The notes below the pieces were generated by a model, which was given only the letters and a program-made list of their open reading frames with translations, ran no database searches and was not told the DNA's origin. Of a DNA stretch of 64,000 nucleotides, positions 32,284-41,830 are shown in pieces. Positions within the stretch are counted from its first letter, which is position 1, and every line of letters starts with the position of its first letter. A program made the position numbers and the translations under genes. The DNA comes from Gammaproteobacteria bacterium (GTDB lineage: Bacteria; Pseudomonadota; Gammaproteobacteria; Ga0077536). The stretch spans positions 1-64,000 of the forward strand of contig JACKNH010000008.1 in NCBI GenBank assembly GCA_024234975.1, written 5' to 3'.

Positions 32284-34740
32284 ATGGACGTTGAGACACT
32301 CGAACAATATCAGGAGCACTTGCGCGTTCTGGTCCCGGTAAACAAACTGCCGGCCGCGTATCAGAACCAGTTGCTGGCCAGTGCGGAAGTGCTGGACTTC
32401 CAGAAGCGCGATCACATCTTCCGGCAGGGACAGCGCGACAGGTTCTCTTTCTATGTTCTGGAAGGCACTGTCGAAATGTACGCCAACGACCAATTGATCA
32501 AGACGGTTGTTGGTGGCGAAGGCGCTTCGTTCAACCCCTTGTCCCAGCTTCAGCCACGCCAGATGACGGCTGTCGCCCGCACCCCTGTGCGCGTATTGCG
32601 CTTCGATCGATTGTTGCTGGAGAAGTTGCTCAGCGCCAATACTGGCGATACCGGATTCAATGGACCTTCCTCTGCATTCGAGGTCAGGGAAATCGATGCA
32701 AGTGCCAACGCGGATTGGCTGACGGAACTGCTGAAGTCAGACCTGTTCTCGCGCATCCCCCCTTCGAACATCGAAAACCTGTTGCAAGCGCTGGAACCGG
32801 TCCGGGTGCCAACCGGCACCGACATCATTGGCCAGGGTGACGTTGGTGATTACTACTACGTCATTAAATCCGGGCGCTGCGAGGTTGTGCGCCGTACGGC
32901 GAACACCAAACGCGATATCCGTCTGGCTGAACTGGGCCCCGGAGATACTTTCGGCGAAGAAGCGCTGGTCTCCAACGCGCGCCGCAACGCGACGGTTCGA
33001 ACGTTGACGGACTGCGAACTGGCGCGTCTGACCAAAGAGGATTTCATCCGTCTGATCAGCGCCCCTGTTCTGCGTTCACTCAGTGCTGACCAGGCATTGC
33101 AGCGGGCCGCTGGCGGTGGCGTGGTGTTGATAGATGTCCGCTTCCCTGAAGAGTCATCGCTCGACGGGATACCAACGGCAACCAATATCCCGCTGAATAT
33201 CCTTCGTATGCGTGCCCGCCAGCTGGATAAGCAGGTGACGTATATCGCGTATTGCGATACCGGGGGGCGGAGTTCGACGGCGGCGTTCATCCTCACTGAA
33301 CTCGGTTTCGATTGTTACTTCCTTCCCGATGGCGGCCTGTGCGGTCGCGCTGAACGGCGCGAGCCGGCGCCGGTGGTAGCCGCCGTTGCGACGGCGTCAG
33401 CGGAAACGCCGGCCAAACCTGCCCTCAACCTTGATTCCACCATCGACTGTGATGTCACCGCCTCCGCGCTGATGGCCGAACTTGCCCAGGCAACGATGCA
33501 GATTGAAGAAGCCCGGCGAATGATGGCCGAGGCTGAACGATTGAAGCAGGAGGCACGCGAACATGTTGAACGCGAGCTTTCGGCGGAACGGGAAAGGCTC
33601 GCGGAAGAGGCCAGGCTCACCGAAAGGAAAATGCTGGAGGCGGAACGGTTGCGTCAGGAAATCGAGGCGCAGAAAGCCGAGGCGGAACGCGAATCCGCCA
33701 GACGTCACTCGGAGCACGCGGCACGGCTGGCCCGGGTCGAACAGGAAACGCTGGATCGTCTGCGCCAGAAGGAACTCGAGTTGGAGCAGATGTATCAGCG
33801 TACCACCGAGCAGATCGACGATATTCAGGCCAGGCAGGCAGAGGATGCGCGCCTGCTGGCGCAGCAACGCGCTGACCTGGCCGCGGCGGACACGTTGTCA
33901 CGCGAACGCCTGCAAGCGCTGCAAGCCAAGGAGCAGGCGCTGGCCGAGGAGGCGTCACGGCACGACGAGTTGATGGCAGCGCGCGATGTCGAGATGCGTG
34001 ATGCCTTGACCCGGGAATTGAACGAAGAACGGCGCCGGTTGGAAGGTGAGTTTGCGCAGACGACGGCCGAGCTTCAGTTGGTCAGACAGGAGAAGGAGGC
34101 CGCCGAAGCTGCCCGGCTTGCGGCCACAGCGGAAGCCAGCCGCATCATCGACGAGTTCCGCCAACAACATGAACGTGATCTGGGTGCCGCGGAGCAGGCC
34201 AGGCGGCAACTTGAAGCTGAGTCTACCCGTTTGCAGCAGGTGCTCAACGATGCGCTCGCGCGACAAGCCCGGGCCGAGTCCTCCAGATCGGAGACGGAAC
34301 AATTACTGGACGATTTCCGGAATCGATATGAAGAGGCATTGCGGAACGCCGACGTCCGCCAGGCGGAACTGCACGCCGAGCTTGAGTCCATGGAGTTGAA
34401 AGTGGCTGAGGCCGACCAGCGCGTCGCTGCAGCAAGTGCTGACGCCGCCAACGCGCTTACCATGCAGCAGGAAAATGAGCGCCAATTACGTTCGGCTCCG
34501 GCCGATGCCGCCCAGCTCGCAGCTCAGTTACACTCCGAGCTCGACGGTTGGATTGACCAGCAGAACAGTGACGATGAACGGCAGCGCCAACAGGACTTCG
34601 CGCGACGCCGGCTGGAGATTGCGCAGCGAATCAAGAGCGAAGCGGAACGTGCGCGCAACGAACGACATCTGCATGATCGATCGTTGCTTGCGGACCTCGA
34701 ATCACAATTGCGCGATCTGGCCTCAAAACCCGGTAAGTGA
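32284..34740 (+). CDS. CNB-CNB-rhodanese-coiled-coil protein (paralogue B)
   Basis: An 818-residue paralogue of the 28022-31684 product with the same domain order. First CNB-like domain about 15-115, second about 150-260 with cassette FGEEALVSNARRNAT, rhodanese domain about 265-350 with active-site loop CDTGGR (Cys324), then coiled coil from about 405 to 790 and the shared C-terminal helical module. It lacks the three 83-residue repeats that lengthen paralogue A. Both catalytic Cys and the cassette Glu/Arg are kept, so neither looks dead. ATG at 32284 has only a weak ribosome binding site. Role unknown; heterotypic pairing with A through the coiled coil is an inference. Confidence 0.88.
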   Translation: MDVETLEQYQEHLRVLVPVNKLPAAYQNQLLASAEVLDFQKRDHIFRQGQRDRFSFYVLEGTVEMYANDQLIKTVVGGEGASFNPLSQLQPRQMTAVARTPVRVLRFDRLLLEKLLSANTGDTGFNGPSSAFEVREIDASANADWLTELLKSDLFSRIPPSNIENLLQALEPVRVPTGTDIIGQGDVGDYYYVIKSGRCEVVRRTANTKRDIRLAELGPGDTFGEEALVSNARRNATVRTLTDCELARLTKEDFIRLISAPVLRSLSADQALQRAAGGGVVLIDVRFPEESSLDGIPTATNIPLNILRMRARQLDKQVTYIAYCDTGGRSSTAAFILTELGFDCYFLPDGGLCGRAERREPAPVVAAVATASAETPAKPALNLDSTIDCDVTASALMAELAQATMQIEEARRMMAEAERLKQEAREHVERELSAERERLAEEARLTERKMLEAERLRQEIEAQKAEAERESARRHSEHAARLARVEQETLDRLRQKELELEQMYQRTTEQIDDIQARQAEDARLLAQQRADLAAADTLSRERLQALQAKEQALAEEASRHDELMAARDVEMRDALTRELNEERRRLEGEFAQTTAELQLVRQEKEAAEAARLAATAEASRIIDEFRQQHERDLGAAEQARRQLEAESTRLQQVLNDALARQARAESSRSETEQLLDDFRNRYEEALRNADVRQAELHAELESMELKVAEADQRVAAASADAANALTMQQENERQLRSAPADAAQLAAQLHSELDGWIDQQNSDDERQRQQDFARRRLEIAQRIKSEAERARNERHLHDRSLLADLESQLRDLASKPGK

Positions 34741-34820
34741 GCGGCGGTGTCCGCCATTCAACCCGCCCGACAAATGATTCCAATTTCGATCGATTTTTCC
34801 TCAACCTGGATGAAAGTGAC

Positions 34821-35312
34821 ATGAGTATGGCCTGTCCATGCGGTACCGGACGCGAGTTTTCCGAATGTTGTCAGCCGCTGCTGACCGGGACCGCAAAGGC
34901 GGTCACGGCTGAGCAGCTCATGCGCGCTCGGTACAGTGCATTCGCCTCTGGCAATGTTGATTTCATCCTGGCGTCAATGATGCCGGCGATGCGCGCTGAG
35001 CAGGACGTCGATGCATTGCGGGCGTGGTCAGCGAATGCGAAGTGGCTCGGGCTTGAAGTTGCACGCACTGAACGTGGTGGTGCGGATGACAATCAAGGTG
35101 TGGTCGAGTTTGTGGCGTCATACGAACTGGATGGCCAACCGCGGGAACATCGCGAACGGGCTCGTTTCCGCCGCCGGAACGGGCTGTGGATGTATGAGGA
35201 TGGGCGCGAGATAACCAATCAGCAGCCCGTTCGACGCGAGTCCAGGGTTGGCCGCAACGATCCGTGTACTTGTGGCAGTGGCAAGAAATACAAGAACTGC
35301 TGCGCGGCATAG
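34821..35312 (+). CDS. ychJ: YchJ-like SEC-C motif protein (UPF0225)
   Basis: A 163-residue cytoplasmic protein with two zinc-binding SEC-C motifs: N-terminal CPCGTGREFSECC and C-terminal CTCGSGKKYKNCC. Between them is an NTF2-like central domain (LMRARYSAFASGNVDFIL). This is the standard YchJ layout; function is not established, though SEC-C motifs bind zinc and sometimes SecA-like partners. Start at 34821 (or ATG at 34827), since residues before it are unconserved. Its 3' end overlaps the next gene by 65 bases if that gene uses its TTG start. Confidence 0.9.
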   Translation: MSMACPCGTGREFSECCQPLLTGTAKAVTAEQLMRARYSAFASGNVDFILASMMPAMRAEQDVDALRAWSANAKWLGLEVARTERGGADDNQGVVEFVASYELDGQPREHRERARFRRRNGLWMYEDGREITNQQPVRRESRVGRNDPCTCGSGKKYKNCCAA

Positions 35313-36363
35313 CAGGTGGCAGTGGGGCGCTGGCGTCCTCGCCTGCGCTATTTTGCTGTTCTGTGCGACCAGAACGTTCGCGTTGACCGCGGAAAATCTG
35401 GCAGTCGTCGTCAACACCCGCGATGCGGACAGCATCGTAATTGCGCAGTACTACGTCGCGGCGCGGGGAATTCCCGCTGAAAACGTCATCCGGGTGTCCA
35501 TACCGAATGACATGGATACCCTGCCGGCTGAAGTTTTTTCCCGGATGTATGACGAGGTGCGACGCGCCACGCCGTCCACGGTGCAGGCCTACGCATTGAC
35601 GTGGTCGCGGCCATTCCGTGCAGGCTGCATGTCGATCACCACCGCATTCGCCACCGGATTCCGCAATATCTATTGTGCCCAGGGCTGCCAGTCAACCGCG
35701 CCCAGCCCGCTGTATGACAGCGACACGCTTGCGCCATACGACGACGTGCATTGGCGGCCGACCATGATGCTTGCAGGCCAATCAGTGGCGGCGGTGACGG
35801 CGCTGATCGATCGTGGCGTGGCGGCGGACAACAGTCGGCCGTCGCCACATGCCTATCTGCTGGTCACCAGCGACAAGGCGCGCAGCACCCGTGCAACCGC
35901 TTTCGCGCAGACCCAGGTGAAGTTGCAGGGACACATGGATGTGGAGGTGCTCGCGCAGGATGAATTACGGGATCGAACCGACGTGATGTTCTATTTCACG
36001 GGCGGACGGTTCATCAGTGGATTGGAGACACTCAGGTTTCCTCCCGGTGCCCTGGCTGATCATCTTACGAGTACCGGCGGTGTACTGTTCGGAACTTCGC
36101 AGATGAGCATATTGCGATGGCTGGAGGCAGGTGCCACCGCCAGCTATGGCACCGTTGTTGAACCCTGCAATTTTCCGCAGAAGTTCCCTCACCCCGAAGT
36201 TGTCATAAGACGTTATCTCGCCGGTGAAACTGCCCTGGAAGCCTACTGGAAGAGTGTTGCCTGGCCTGGCCAGGGACTGTTCGTCGGCGAACCCCTGTCC
36301 CGTCCGTACGGTGCGGCGGTTGGTGCGGCGGCAGCCCTCTCTCCCCGGCGGCGAATGAAATAA
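35248..36363 (+). CDS. TIGR03790-family exported protein
   Basis: Up to 371 residues. One N-terminal hydrophobic stretch (GAGVLACAILLFCATRTFA) looks like a signal peptide. The mature part starts LTAENLAVVVNTRDADS and YYVAARGIPAENVIRVSIP, the pattern of the TIGR03790 family of unknown function, and has FYFTGGRFISGLETL and GTSQMSILRWLEAGATASYG later. The start is unclear: a TTG at 35248 overlaps ychJ by 65 bases and puts 27 residues ahead of the signal; GTGs at 35272 and 35278 are also in frame. Confidence 0.75.
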   Translation: MAATIRVLVAVARNTRTAARHSRWQWGAGVLACAILLFCATRTFALTAENLAVVVNTRDADSIVIAQYYVAARGIPAENVIRVSIPNDMDTLPAEVFSRMYDEVRRATPSTVQAYALTWSRPFRAGCMSITTAFATGFRNIYCAQGCQSTAPSPLYDSDTLAPYDDVHWRPTMMLAGQSVAAVTALIDRGVAADNSRPSPHAYLLVTSDKARSTRATAFAQTQVKLQGHMDVEVLAQDELRDRTDVMFYFTGGRFISGLETLRFPPGALADHLTSTGGVLFGTSQMSILRWLEAGATASYGTVVEPCNFPQKFPHPEVVIRRYLAGETALEAYWKSVAWPGQGLFVGEPLSRPYGAAVGAAAALSPRRRMK

Positions 36364-36562
36364 CTCACGTTTGTCGCCAGCGGGCGACAGTACGCCAGTG
36401 CCGAACACGCTTGCCCGTGTTGCCAATGGTTACGGTGAAACAATTCCCCCACCACGGTATGACAGCGGTCACAGTTTGCCGGGGTCTGAAGGGCTGTTTT
36501 GAGGGTTGGTATGAAGCTTGCGTTATCAGGAGGACTTAAGACGACAAGACAGGAGAAGCCAG

Positions 36563-36787
36563 ATGGACATGTTCATGCCGATTCCGCGTTTCACGGGTTA
36601 CCGCGACAGCAGTGGGCGCGTCGTGCCGTTCGAAACTGCCGATGAGGTGTTTTCCCGAGCCCGCATGATGGGTACCCGGGTTTTGTTGCGTCTGACACTG
36701 TCGGAGAACGATCAGCTGGAAGGAATGCTTTACACCAACGACAGCAGCCTCGCTGCCAGCAGCCGCTCGTACGCATCAGCACGCTGA
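36563..36787 (+). CDS. Small hypothetical protein
   Basis: A 74-residue soluble protein of unknown function (MDMFMPIPRFTGYRDSSG, then LTLSENDQLEGMLY). ATG at 36563 follows a strong AGGAGAAG four bases upstream, which is the main support. It is short of known motifs and Ser/Ala-rich at the end. Confidence 0.6.
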   Translation: MDMFMPIPRFTGYRDSSGRVVPFETADEVFSRARMMGTRVLLRLTLSENDQLEGMLYTNDSSLAASSRSYASAR

Positions 36788-36814
36788 ACGTGCTGGTGGC
36801 GTGCCCGGTGGTGC

Positions 36815-37486
36815 TTACCCGGCGGCGGCCAGTATTTCAGCGCCGCCTTTGAAGATCATGCTGACGGCGACCCAGGTGATGATCGCAAGGCCGACGTAAG
36901 CCAGCCAGCCGTGACGTTGCAGCAGGCGCGCGATGAAGGTGGCGGCGGCCCCCATCAGGGCTACGGACAATGTCAGGCCGATGATCAGTACCCGGGTGTG
37001 GTCCTGTGCCGCGCCGGCTACGGCAAGAACGTTATCGAGCGACATGGAAACATCCGCGAGGATAATCTGGATGACCGCCTGGGACATCGTCTTGGTCTGG
37101 ATGCCGGGAACGGCTTCGGCAGGTCTCGATAAGGAAGCGTTCTCTTCGGCTGTGATTGCCTGATGTTCCCGGCGCGCGGCCAGCAATTTTTCCCGCCGCT
37201 GCAGTTCGAGCTCTCGCCAGAATTTCCAGCACACCCATAACAGCAGAACACCGCCTGCCAATAGCAGGCCGAATACATTCAACAGCTGGCTGGTCAGCAG
37301 CGCGAATACAATGCGAATCACCGTTGCGCAGAGTATCCCGATGAAGATTACCCGGTTACGTTGTTGTGCCGGCAGCCCGGCGGCGGCCATGGCCACGACG
37401 ATGGCGTTATCGCCCGCCAGCACCAGATCGATCATTACGACCTGTCCCAGTGCCAGCAATTCCGCCCAGTTGAATGCCAGTTCCAT
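36815..37486 (-). CDS. TerC/YjbE-family membrane protein, putative metal exporter
   Basis: A 223-residue inner-membrane protein with about seven helices. Acidic residues sit in membrane helices at VMIDLVLAGDNAIVVAMA (Asp20, Asp26) and ILADVSMSLDNVLAVAG, the paired DN motifs of the TerC family. A charged loop (KFWRELELQRREKLL) separates the two halves. Members of this group export Mn2+ in other bacteria; the substrate is not shown here. ATG at 37486 has GAGAAG close by. I looked for a yybP-ykoY manganese riboswitch upstream and did not see one. Confidence 0.88.
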   Translation of the reverse strand: MELAFNWAELLALGQVVMIDLVLAGDNAIVVAMAAAGLPAQQRNRVIFIGILCATVIRIVFALLTSQLLNVFGLLLAGGVLLLWVCWKFWRELELQRREKLLAARREHQAITAEENASLSRPAEAVPGIQTKTMSQAVIQIILADVSMSLDNVLAVAGAAQDHTRVLIIGLTLSVALMGAAATFIARLLQRHGWLAYVGLAIITWVAVSMIFKGGAEILAAAG

Positions 37487-37735
37487 TTACCGCTTCTCTA
37501 GAACACTGCGATATGCAGGCCGAGCATTTTACGTCGGGATTGGTCGTCGGCAATGACTGGTTGTGCAATATATCGATATGCAAAAGACATCTTTGCCAAC
37601 ATCGCAAATCTTTCCGGTTGGTCGTTTGACTTTGCTGTAACTGTGCGAAGATAAGTGCCACTTGAATCCACTGAAGCGCTTTCTTGAGATGGCGCCCGCC
37701 TATTTCCAACACTTCAGGCCCGGTTATTGACCCCC

Positions 37736-39544
37736 ATGACATTTCAAATGCTGATTACTTCGGGCGTGCTGGTGTTCATCTTCGGTCTGCTTTTGATGAC
37801 CCACATAGCGCCCGACATCATCATGATGGCCGGTCTGACGATACTGCTGCTCAGTGGTGTTCTGACCCCCGCCGATGCGTTATCGGGCCTGGCCAATGAA
37901 GGTATGGTGACGGTGGCCGTACTTTACGTCGTTGTCGCCGGCCTGCGCGAAACCGGTGTCATGGGCTGGGTTGCTCACCGCATCTTCGGCAAACCGTCGA
38001 CAATCGCCAGCGCCCAGTTGCGCCTGATGATTCCACTGGGCTTTATGTCAGCCTTCATGAACAACACGCCGCTGGTGGCGGCGATGTTGCCCGCGGTCAC
38101 GGATTGGGGCAGAAAATTCCGGATACCACTGTCCAAGCTCTTGCTGCCCCTCAGCTACGCGACCATCCTCGGCGGTCTGTGCACGATGATCGGAACCAGC
38201 ACCAACGTGATAGTTGCCGGGTTGTTGAAGGATGCGGCCCAGGCGGGCAAGGTTGACCAAACATTCGAATTTTTCACCCTGACAGCCATCGGCGTCCCTT
38301 GCGCCATCGCCGGTATGATCTACATGGTGGTTGCGAGTCGCTGGTTGCTGCCAAATCGGGGTTCGGCGGTACGCAACGCGGATCAATCCAGGGCGTATAC
38401 AGTCGAGATGCTTGTGGAGGCGGGCGGCCCTGTCAGCGGTCAATCCATCGAGGGGGCCGGCTTACGTCATTTGAGTGGCATGTATCTGGCCGAGGTCCAG
38501 CGCGGCGAGGAAATCATTGCTGCGGTCGGACCGTCATTGCGCCTGCGCGACAATGATCGTCTGCTGTTTGTAGGCGTCGTGGATTCGGTCGTTGAGCTGC
38601 AGCGCATCCGTGGCCTGGTTCCGGCAACCAACCAGGTTTTCAAACTGGATGGACCACGCGAGGGACGAATGCTGATAGAAGCAGTCGTTTCGGATCGTTG
38701 CCCGGCGGTAGGCAAGACTATCCGCGACGCGCGCTTTCGCACCCAGTACAACGCCGTGGTGATTGCAGTTGCCCGCAGCGGTGAACGACTGTTGCAGAAG
38801 CTCGGCGATATCGAGTTGCAGACCGGTGATACCTTGTTGTTGGAAGCGCGGCCATCGTTTGTGCAGCAACAGCGTAATTCCACGGATTTCTACCTGGTCA
38901 GTTCGCTGGACGATTCAAGTCCGCTGCGTCATCACAAGGCGTTTACCGCCTTGGCGATTCTGGTAGGTATGGTGATCCTGGCCACACTGTTCGAACAGCA
39001 CCCGTTCTTCATCGCCCACGAATTCGGCACGCTGCACGCGGCGATGCTTGCAGCGGGTTTGATGTTGGGGACACGCTGCTGTTCGGCAACGTCGGCCAGA
39101 CGCATGGTGGACTGGCAGGTTCTGATCGTCATTGCCGCGACCATCGGAATCGGCAAGGCGCTCGCGGTCACCGGTCTTGCAGAACTCGTCGCCCACACGA
39201 TGGTCAGCGTCGGCGGTCATCACCCGATGATGCAACTCGCGTTGATTTACCTGGTGACGATGATGTTCACCGAATTGCTCAGCAACAATACGTCGGCAGT
39301 GTTGCTGTTCCCCATCGCTCTGGCGACCGCGGGTGAACTGGGTGTGAACTACATGCCATTCATCGTCGCGATGACGATTGCTGCGTCGTGTGGTTTCGCT
39401 ACACCAGTCGGCTACCAGACCAACCTTATGGTGTATGGCCCGGGCGGTTACCGGTTTGCGGACTTCCTGCGCTTCGGCGGGCCACTGAATCTGGTGGTCG
39501 CCGCCGTTACGATTACGTTGACACCGATAATGTTTCCCTTCTGA
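37736..39544 (+). CDS. SLC13/DASS-family permease with two RCK_C (TrkA-C) domains
   Basis: A 602-residue inner-membrane transporter. The N-terminal half has helices including MPLGFMSAFMNNTPLVAAMLP and a GGLCTMIGTSTNVIVAGL motif. The middle, about residues 215-390, is two cytoplasmic RCK_C/TrkA-C domains (GAGLRHLSGMYLAEVQR and later VGKTIRDARFRTQYN). The C-terminal half repeats the transport fold with ELLSNNTSAVLLFPIA and FATPVGYQTNLMVYGPGGY. The paired NNT motifs mark Na+- or H+-coupled anion (sulphate, citrate or dicarboxylate) symporters. ATG at 37736 is preferred over TTG at 37727. Confidence 0.9.
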   Translation: MTFQMLITSGVLVFIFGLLLMTHIAPDIIMMAGLTILLLSGVLTPADALSGLANEGMVTVAVLYVVVAGLRETGVMGWVAHRIFGKPSTIASAQLRLMIPLGFMSAFMNNTPLVAAMLPAVTDWGRKFRIPLSKLLLPLSYATILGGLCTMIGTSTNVIVAGLLKDAAQAGKVDQTFEFFTLTAIGVPCAIAGMIYMVVASRWLLPNRGSAVRNADQSRAYTVEMLVEAGGPVSGQSIEGAGLRHLSGMYLAEVQRGEEIIAAVGPSLRLRDNDRLLFVGVVDSVVELQRIRGLVPATNQVFKLDGPREGRMLIEAVVSDRCPAVGKTIRDARFRTQYNAVVIAVARSGERLLQKLGDIELQTGDTLLLEARPSFVQQQRNSTDFYLVSSLDDSSPLRHHKAFTALAILVGMVILATLFEQHPFFIAHEFGTLHAAMLAAGLMLGTRCCSATSARRMVDWQVLIVIAATIGIGKALAVTGLAELVAHTMVSVGGHHPMMQLALIYLVTMMFTELLSNNTSAVLLFPIALATAGELGVNYMPFIVAMTIAASCGFATPVGYQTNLMVYGPGGYRFADFLRFGGPLNLVVAAVTITLTPIMFPF

Positions 39545-39554
39545 GTGCGAACAC

Positions 39555-40364
39555 TCAGCGCAGGAGATACGCGAGCATTCCCAGGCCGAAAATAATCCGG
39601 TACCAGGCGAACGCTTTGAAGTCGTGGTGGCGGATGAAGTGCAGCAGACCATTGACTGCGAGCAGTGCGCCGAAGAATGCCGTAACGAAACCAACGGCAA
39701 AAATGCCGATGTCGCGGGCGTTCAGGGAATCGTAGGCTTTGAGCAGGTCATAGCCGGTCGCCGCGAACATCGTCGGTATTGCCAGAAAAAACGAAAACTC
39801 GGTAGCAGTCTGGCGTGACAGTCCGAACAACATGCCGCCGATGATCGTCGCCCCGGCCCGCGAAGTACCCGGCACCATGGCCAATACCTGCGCCAGGCCG
39901 ATCTTCAGTGCGTCGGCAGTGGTCAATTCATCGCAATCGAACTTGCGCGGATGCAACGGCATGCGCTCGACGATGAGTATCGCGATGCCGCCGATTACGA
40001 GCACCGCCGCCACCACGATCGGCTGAAACAACTTTTCTTTGATGAAATCGTGCGCAAGAAATCCGAAGACAATCGCGGGGGCCAAGGCGACCAGCAGGTT
40101 GATGACGAACTGTCTGGCGTTTCGCTCATTGGGTAATCCACGGACCACGCCAAGCAGACGTTCACGAAAATGCCAGCACACCGCAAGGATGGCGCCGAGT
40201 TGAATGACGACATCGAACGTATTTGCCGTTTCACCGGTAAAGCCAAGCAGCTCTCCAGCAATGATGAGGTGGCCCGTACTGGAAATCGGTAGAAATTCAG
40301 TGATGCCTTCGATGAATCCCAAAAGAACCGCATCGATAAAACTCAGCGGTGCTGAGTCGTCCAT
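39555..40364 (-). CDS. uppP: Undecaprenyl-diphosphatase UppP (BacA)
   Basis: The membrane enzyme removes one phosphate from undecaprenyl diphosphate, recycling the lipid carrier of peptidoglycan synthesis. The 269-residue protein has EGITEFLPISSTGH at residues 19-32 and PGTSRAGATIIGGM, the two active-site loops, among about eight helices. GGGAGA precedes ATG at 40364. Length is standard. It is convergent with the SLC13 permease gene. Confidence 0.96.
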   Translation of the reverse strand: MDDSAPLSFIDAVLLGFIEGITEFLPISSTGHLIIAGELLGFTGETANTFDVVIQLGAILAVCWHFRERLLGVVRGLPNERNARQFVINLLVALAPAIVFGFLAHDFIKEKLFQPIVVAAVLVIGGIAILIVERMPLHPRKFDCDELTTADALKIGLAQVLAMVPGTSRAGATIIGGMLFGLSRQTATEFSFFLAIPTMFAATGYDLLKAYDSLNARDIGIFAVGFVTAFFGALLAVNGLLHFIRHHDFKAFAWYRIIFGLGMLAYLLR

Positions 40365-41053
40365 TTGTTATCTCCCGATTGATGTCTGCATGAGTTGAAG
40401 AGCGTATCGGCCGACGCCGCCAAACCCGTCGTTTTCGCATGGGCGCATCGCACACCTGCTCTATTGTGCATCGCAATATCGATAACGCCAAATTTGCGGC
40501 GAATACTGTCGCGCTATTCGAAGTTGATACCATTGAACGAATGCCCATGTCCGCATGGACAGGCGGGAAAACAAGCCATATTCTGCGGTGCTGTTTGATG
40601 TTCATTGCAATCAGACGCGCAAGGTACATCAGCAGAAATAATTGGGATAGCAACTACTATTAGTGCGAACCAATAAATTCAGTTACCATGGCCGCCCTTA
40701 GTGTGTATCTGTACGCGGTTGGGGTAAGCTGCGGCGGCTGATTAAAAAGTGCCTCGGAAGTGAATGAAGGCACGACAAAACACATGCTGCGACGCACTAG
40801 CAGGCAGTGAAAAAATAGAACTATAAGCACTGGAAAATGCCGAGCGTGATCGGCAAAAATACAGAACTTTTTGGTGGTTGGATTTAAACCTTTTTGTCAG
40901 GCCGATTCAGTGGAACCTACACTCAATATCGCGACGGTTGCGCGTCACGCGCGGCTGATTGTTCCTGGCAACACACCTGGGTTTACTTAAAGTGAAAATC
41001 GGTACCCGAAACGGGTAGGTCGTGTTTTTTTGACTTAGGAGGCGCTAATCGTC
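40365..41053. other. Long non-coding gap upstream of the TonB2 operon
   Basis: A 689-bp AT-richer stretch with no credible gene in any frame. It precedes the TonB2-type cluster and must contain its promoter and that of uppP. A short stem (TACCCG-AAA-CGGGTA, 41003-41017) followed by TGTTTTTTT lies just upstream of the first gene and could be an attenuator-like or terminator-like element. AGGAGG at 41037-41042 is the ribosome binding site for that first gene. I saw no clear Fur box. Part of the gap may encode a small RNA, which cannot be judged by eye. Confidence 0.5.
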
Positions 41054-41830
41054 ATGACCGCTTTGAAATCCCCGATAACGCGAGTTATCGCCCGCTTAAT
41101 CGTTGCGCTGGGAACAGCAGCATTCATGCTGCCGGCCAGTGCGCAGCTGAACCAGGCGCTGCAAGCCCAGGTTGAAGCGGATCGTGCAGCTGCTGCGGCG
41201 CAGCAGCGCATCAACGAAATTCGCGAACGCACGCAGGACGCCGCAAGCCGGTACGCGCAAGCCCTCGCCGACGCCGATAGTCTCGAGAAGTACAACAATC
41301 AGTTGAGTGAGCAGGTTTCGAATCAGCAGGAAGAAATTTCCTCTATCGAGAAGCAGCTGCTCGACATCGAAACCACCAACCGCGAAGTTCAGCCGCTGAT
41401 GCAGCAGATGGTTGACGCGCTCGAGCAATTCGTCAGCCTCGATGTCCCCTTCCTGCAGGACGAGCGCAAACTGCGTGTCGCCAACCTGCAGGCCATCATG
41501 GGTCGTGCGGACATCACCATCTCGGAAAAATACCGCCGGATCCTCGAGGCCTACCAGATTGAACTGGAATATGGCCGTACGCTGGATGCCTACGCTGGCG
41601 TCAAGAGCGACGGACGTACCGTCGAGTTTGTCCGTCTCGGTCGTATCTCATTGATGTATATCACTTTGGACCGTACCGAAAGCGGCTATTGGGACGCAAA
41701 CAAGGGGGATTGGGTGGTCGACAACAACTACATTGGTGCAATTGAGGAAGCGCTGCGCGTAGCCCGCAAGGACGGCGCGCCCGAACTGCTCACGGTGCCG
41801 GTCCCGGCGCCGCAGGAGGTGCGTTCATGA
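41054..41830 (+). CDS. DUF3450 periplasmic protein of the TonB2 cluster (copy 1)
   Basis: A 258-residue protein with an N-terminal signal peptide (IARLIVALGTAAFMLPASAQ). A long coiled coil over residues 30-130 is followed by the DUF3450 core: YQIELEYGRTLDAYAG, LGRISLMYITLD and SGYWD. This family accompanies TtpC in TonB2 loci of Vibrio and relatives and is thought to act in the periplasm with the energised complex. A second copy is at 46569-47288. Overlaps the next gene by four bases (ATGA). Confidence 0.9.
   Translation: MTALKSPITRVIARLIVALGTAAFMLPASAQLNQALQAQVEADRAAAAAQQRINEIRERTQDAASRYAQALADADSLEKYNNQLSEQVSNQQEEISSIEKQLLDIETTNREVQPLMQQMVDALEQFVSLDVPFLQDERKLRVANLQAIMGRADITISEKYRRILEAYQIELEYGRTLDAYAGVKSDGRTVEFVRLGRISLMYITLDRTESGYWDANKGDWVVDNNYIGAIEEALRVARKDGAPELLTVPVPAPQEVRS

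Noticed and set aside
37487..37735. yybP-ykoY manganese riboswitch before the TerC gene
   Set aside because: The conserved loops of that riboswitch could not be found in the gap.
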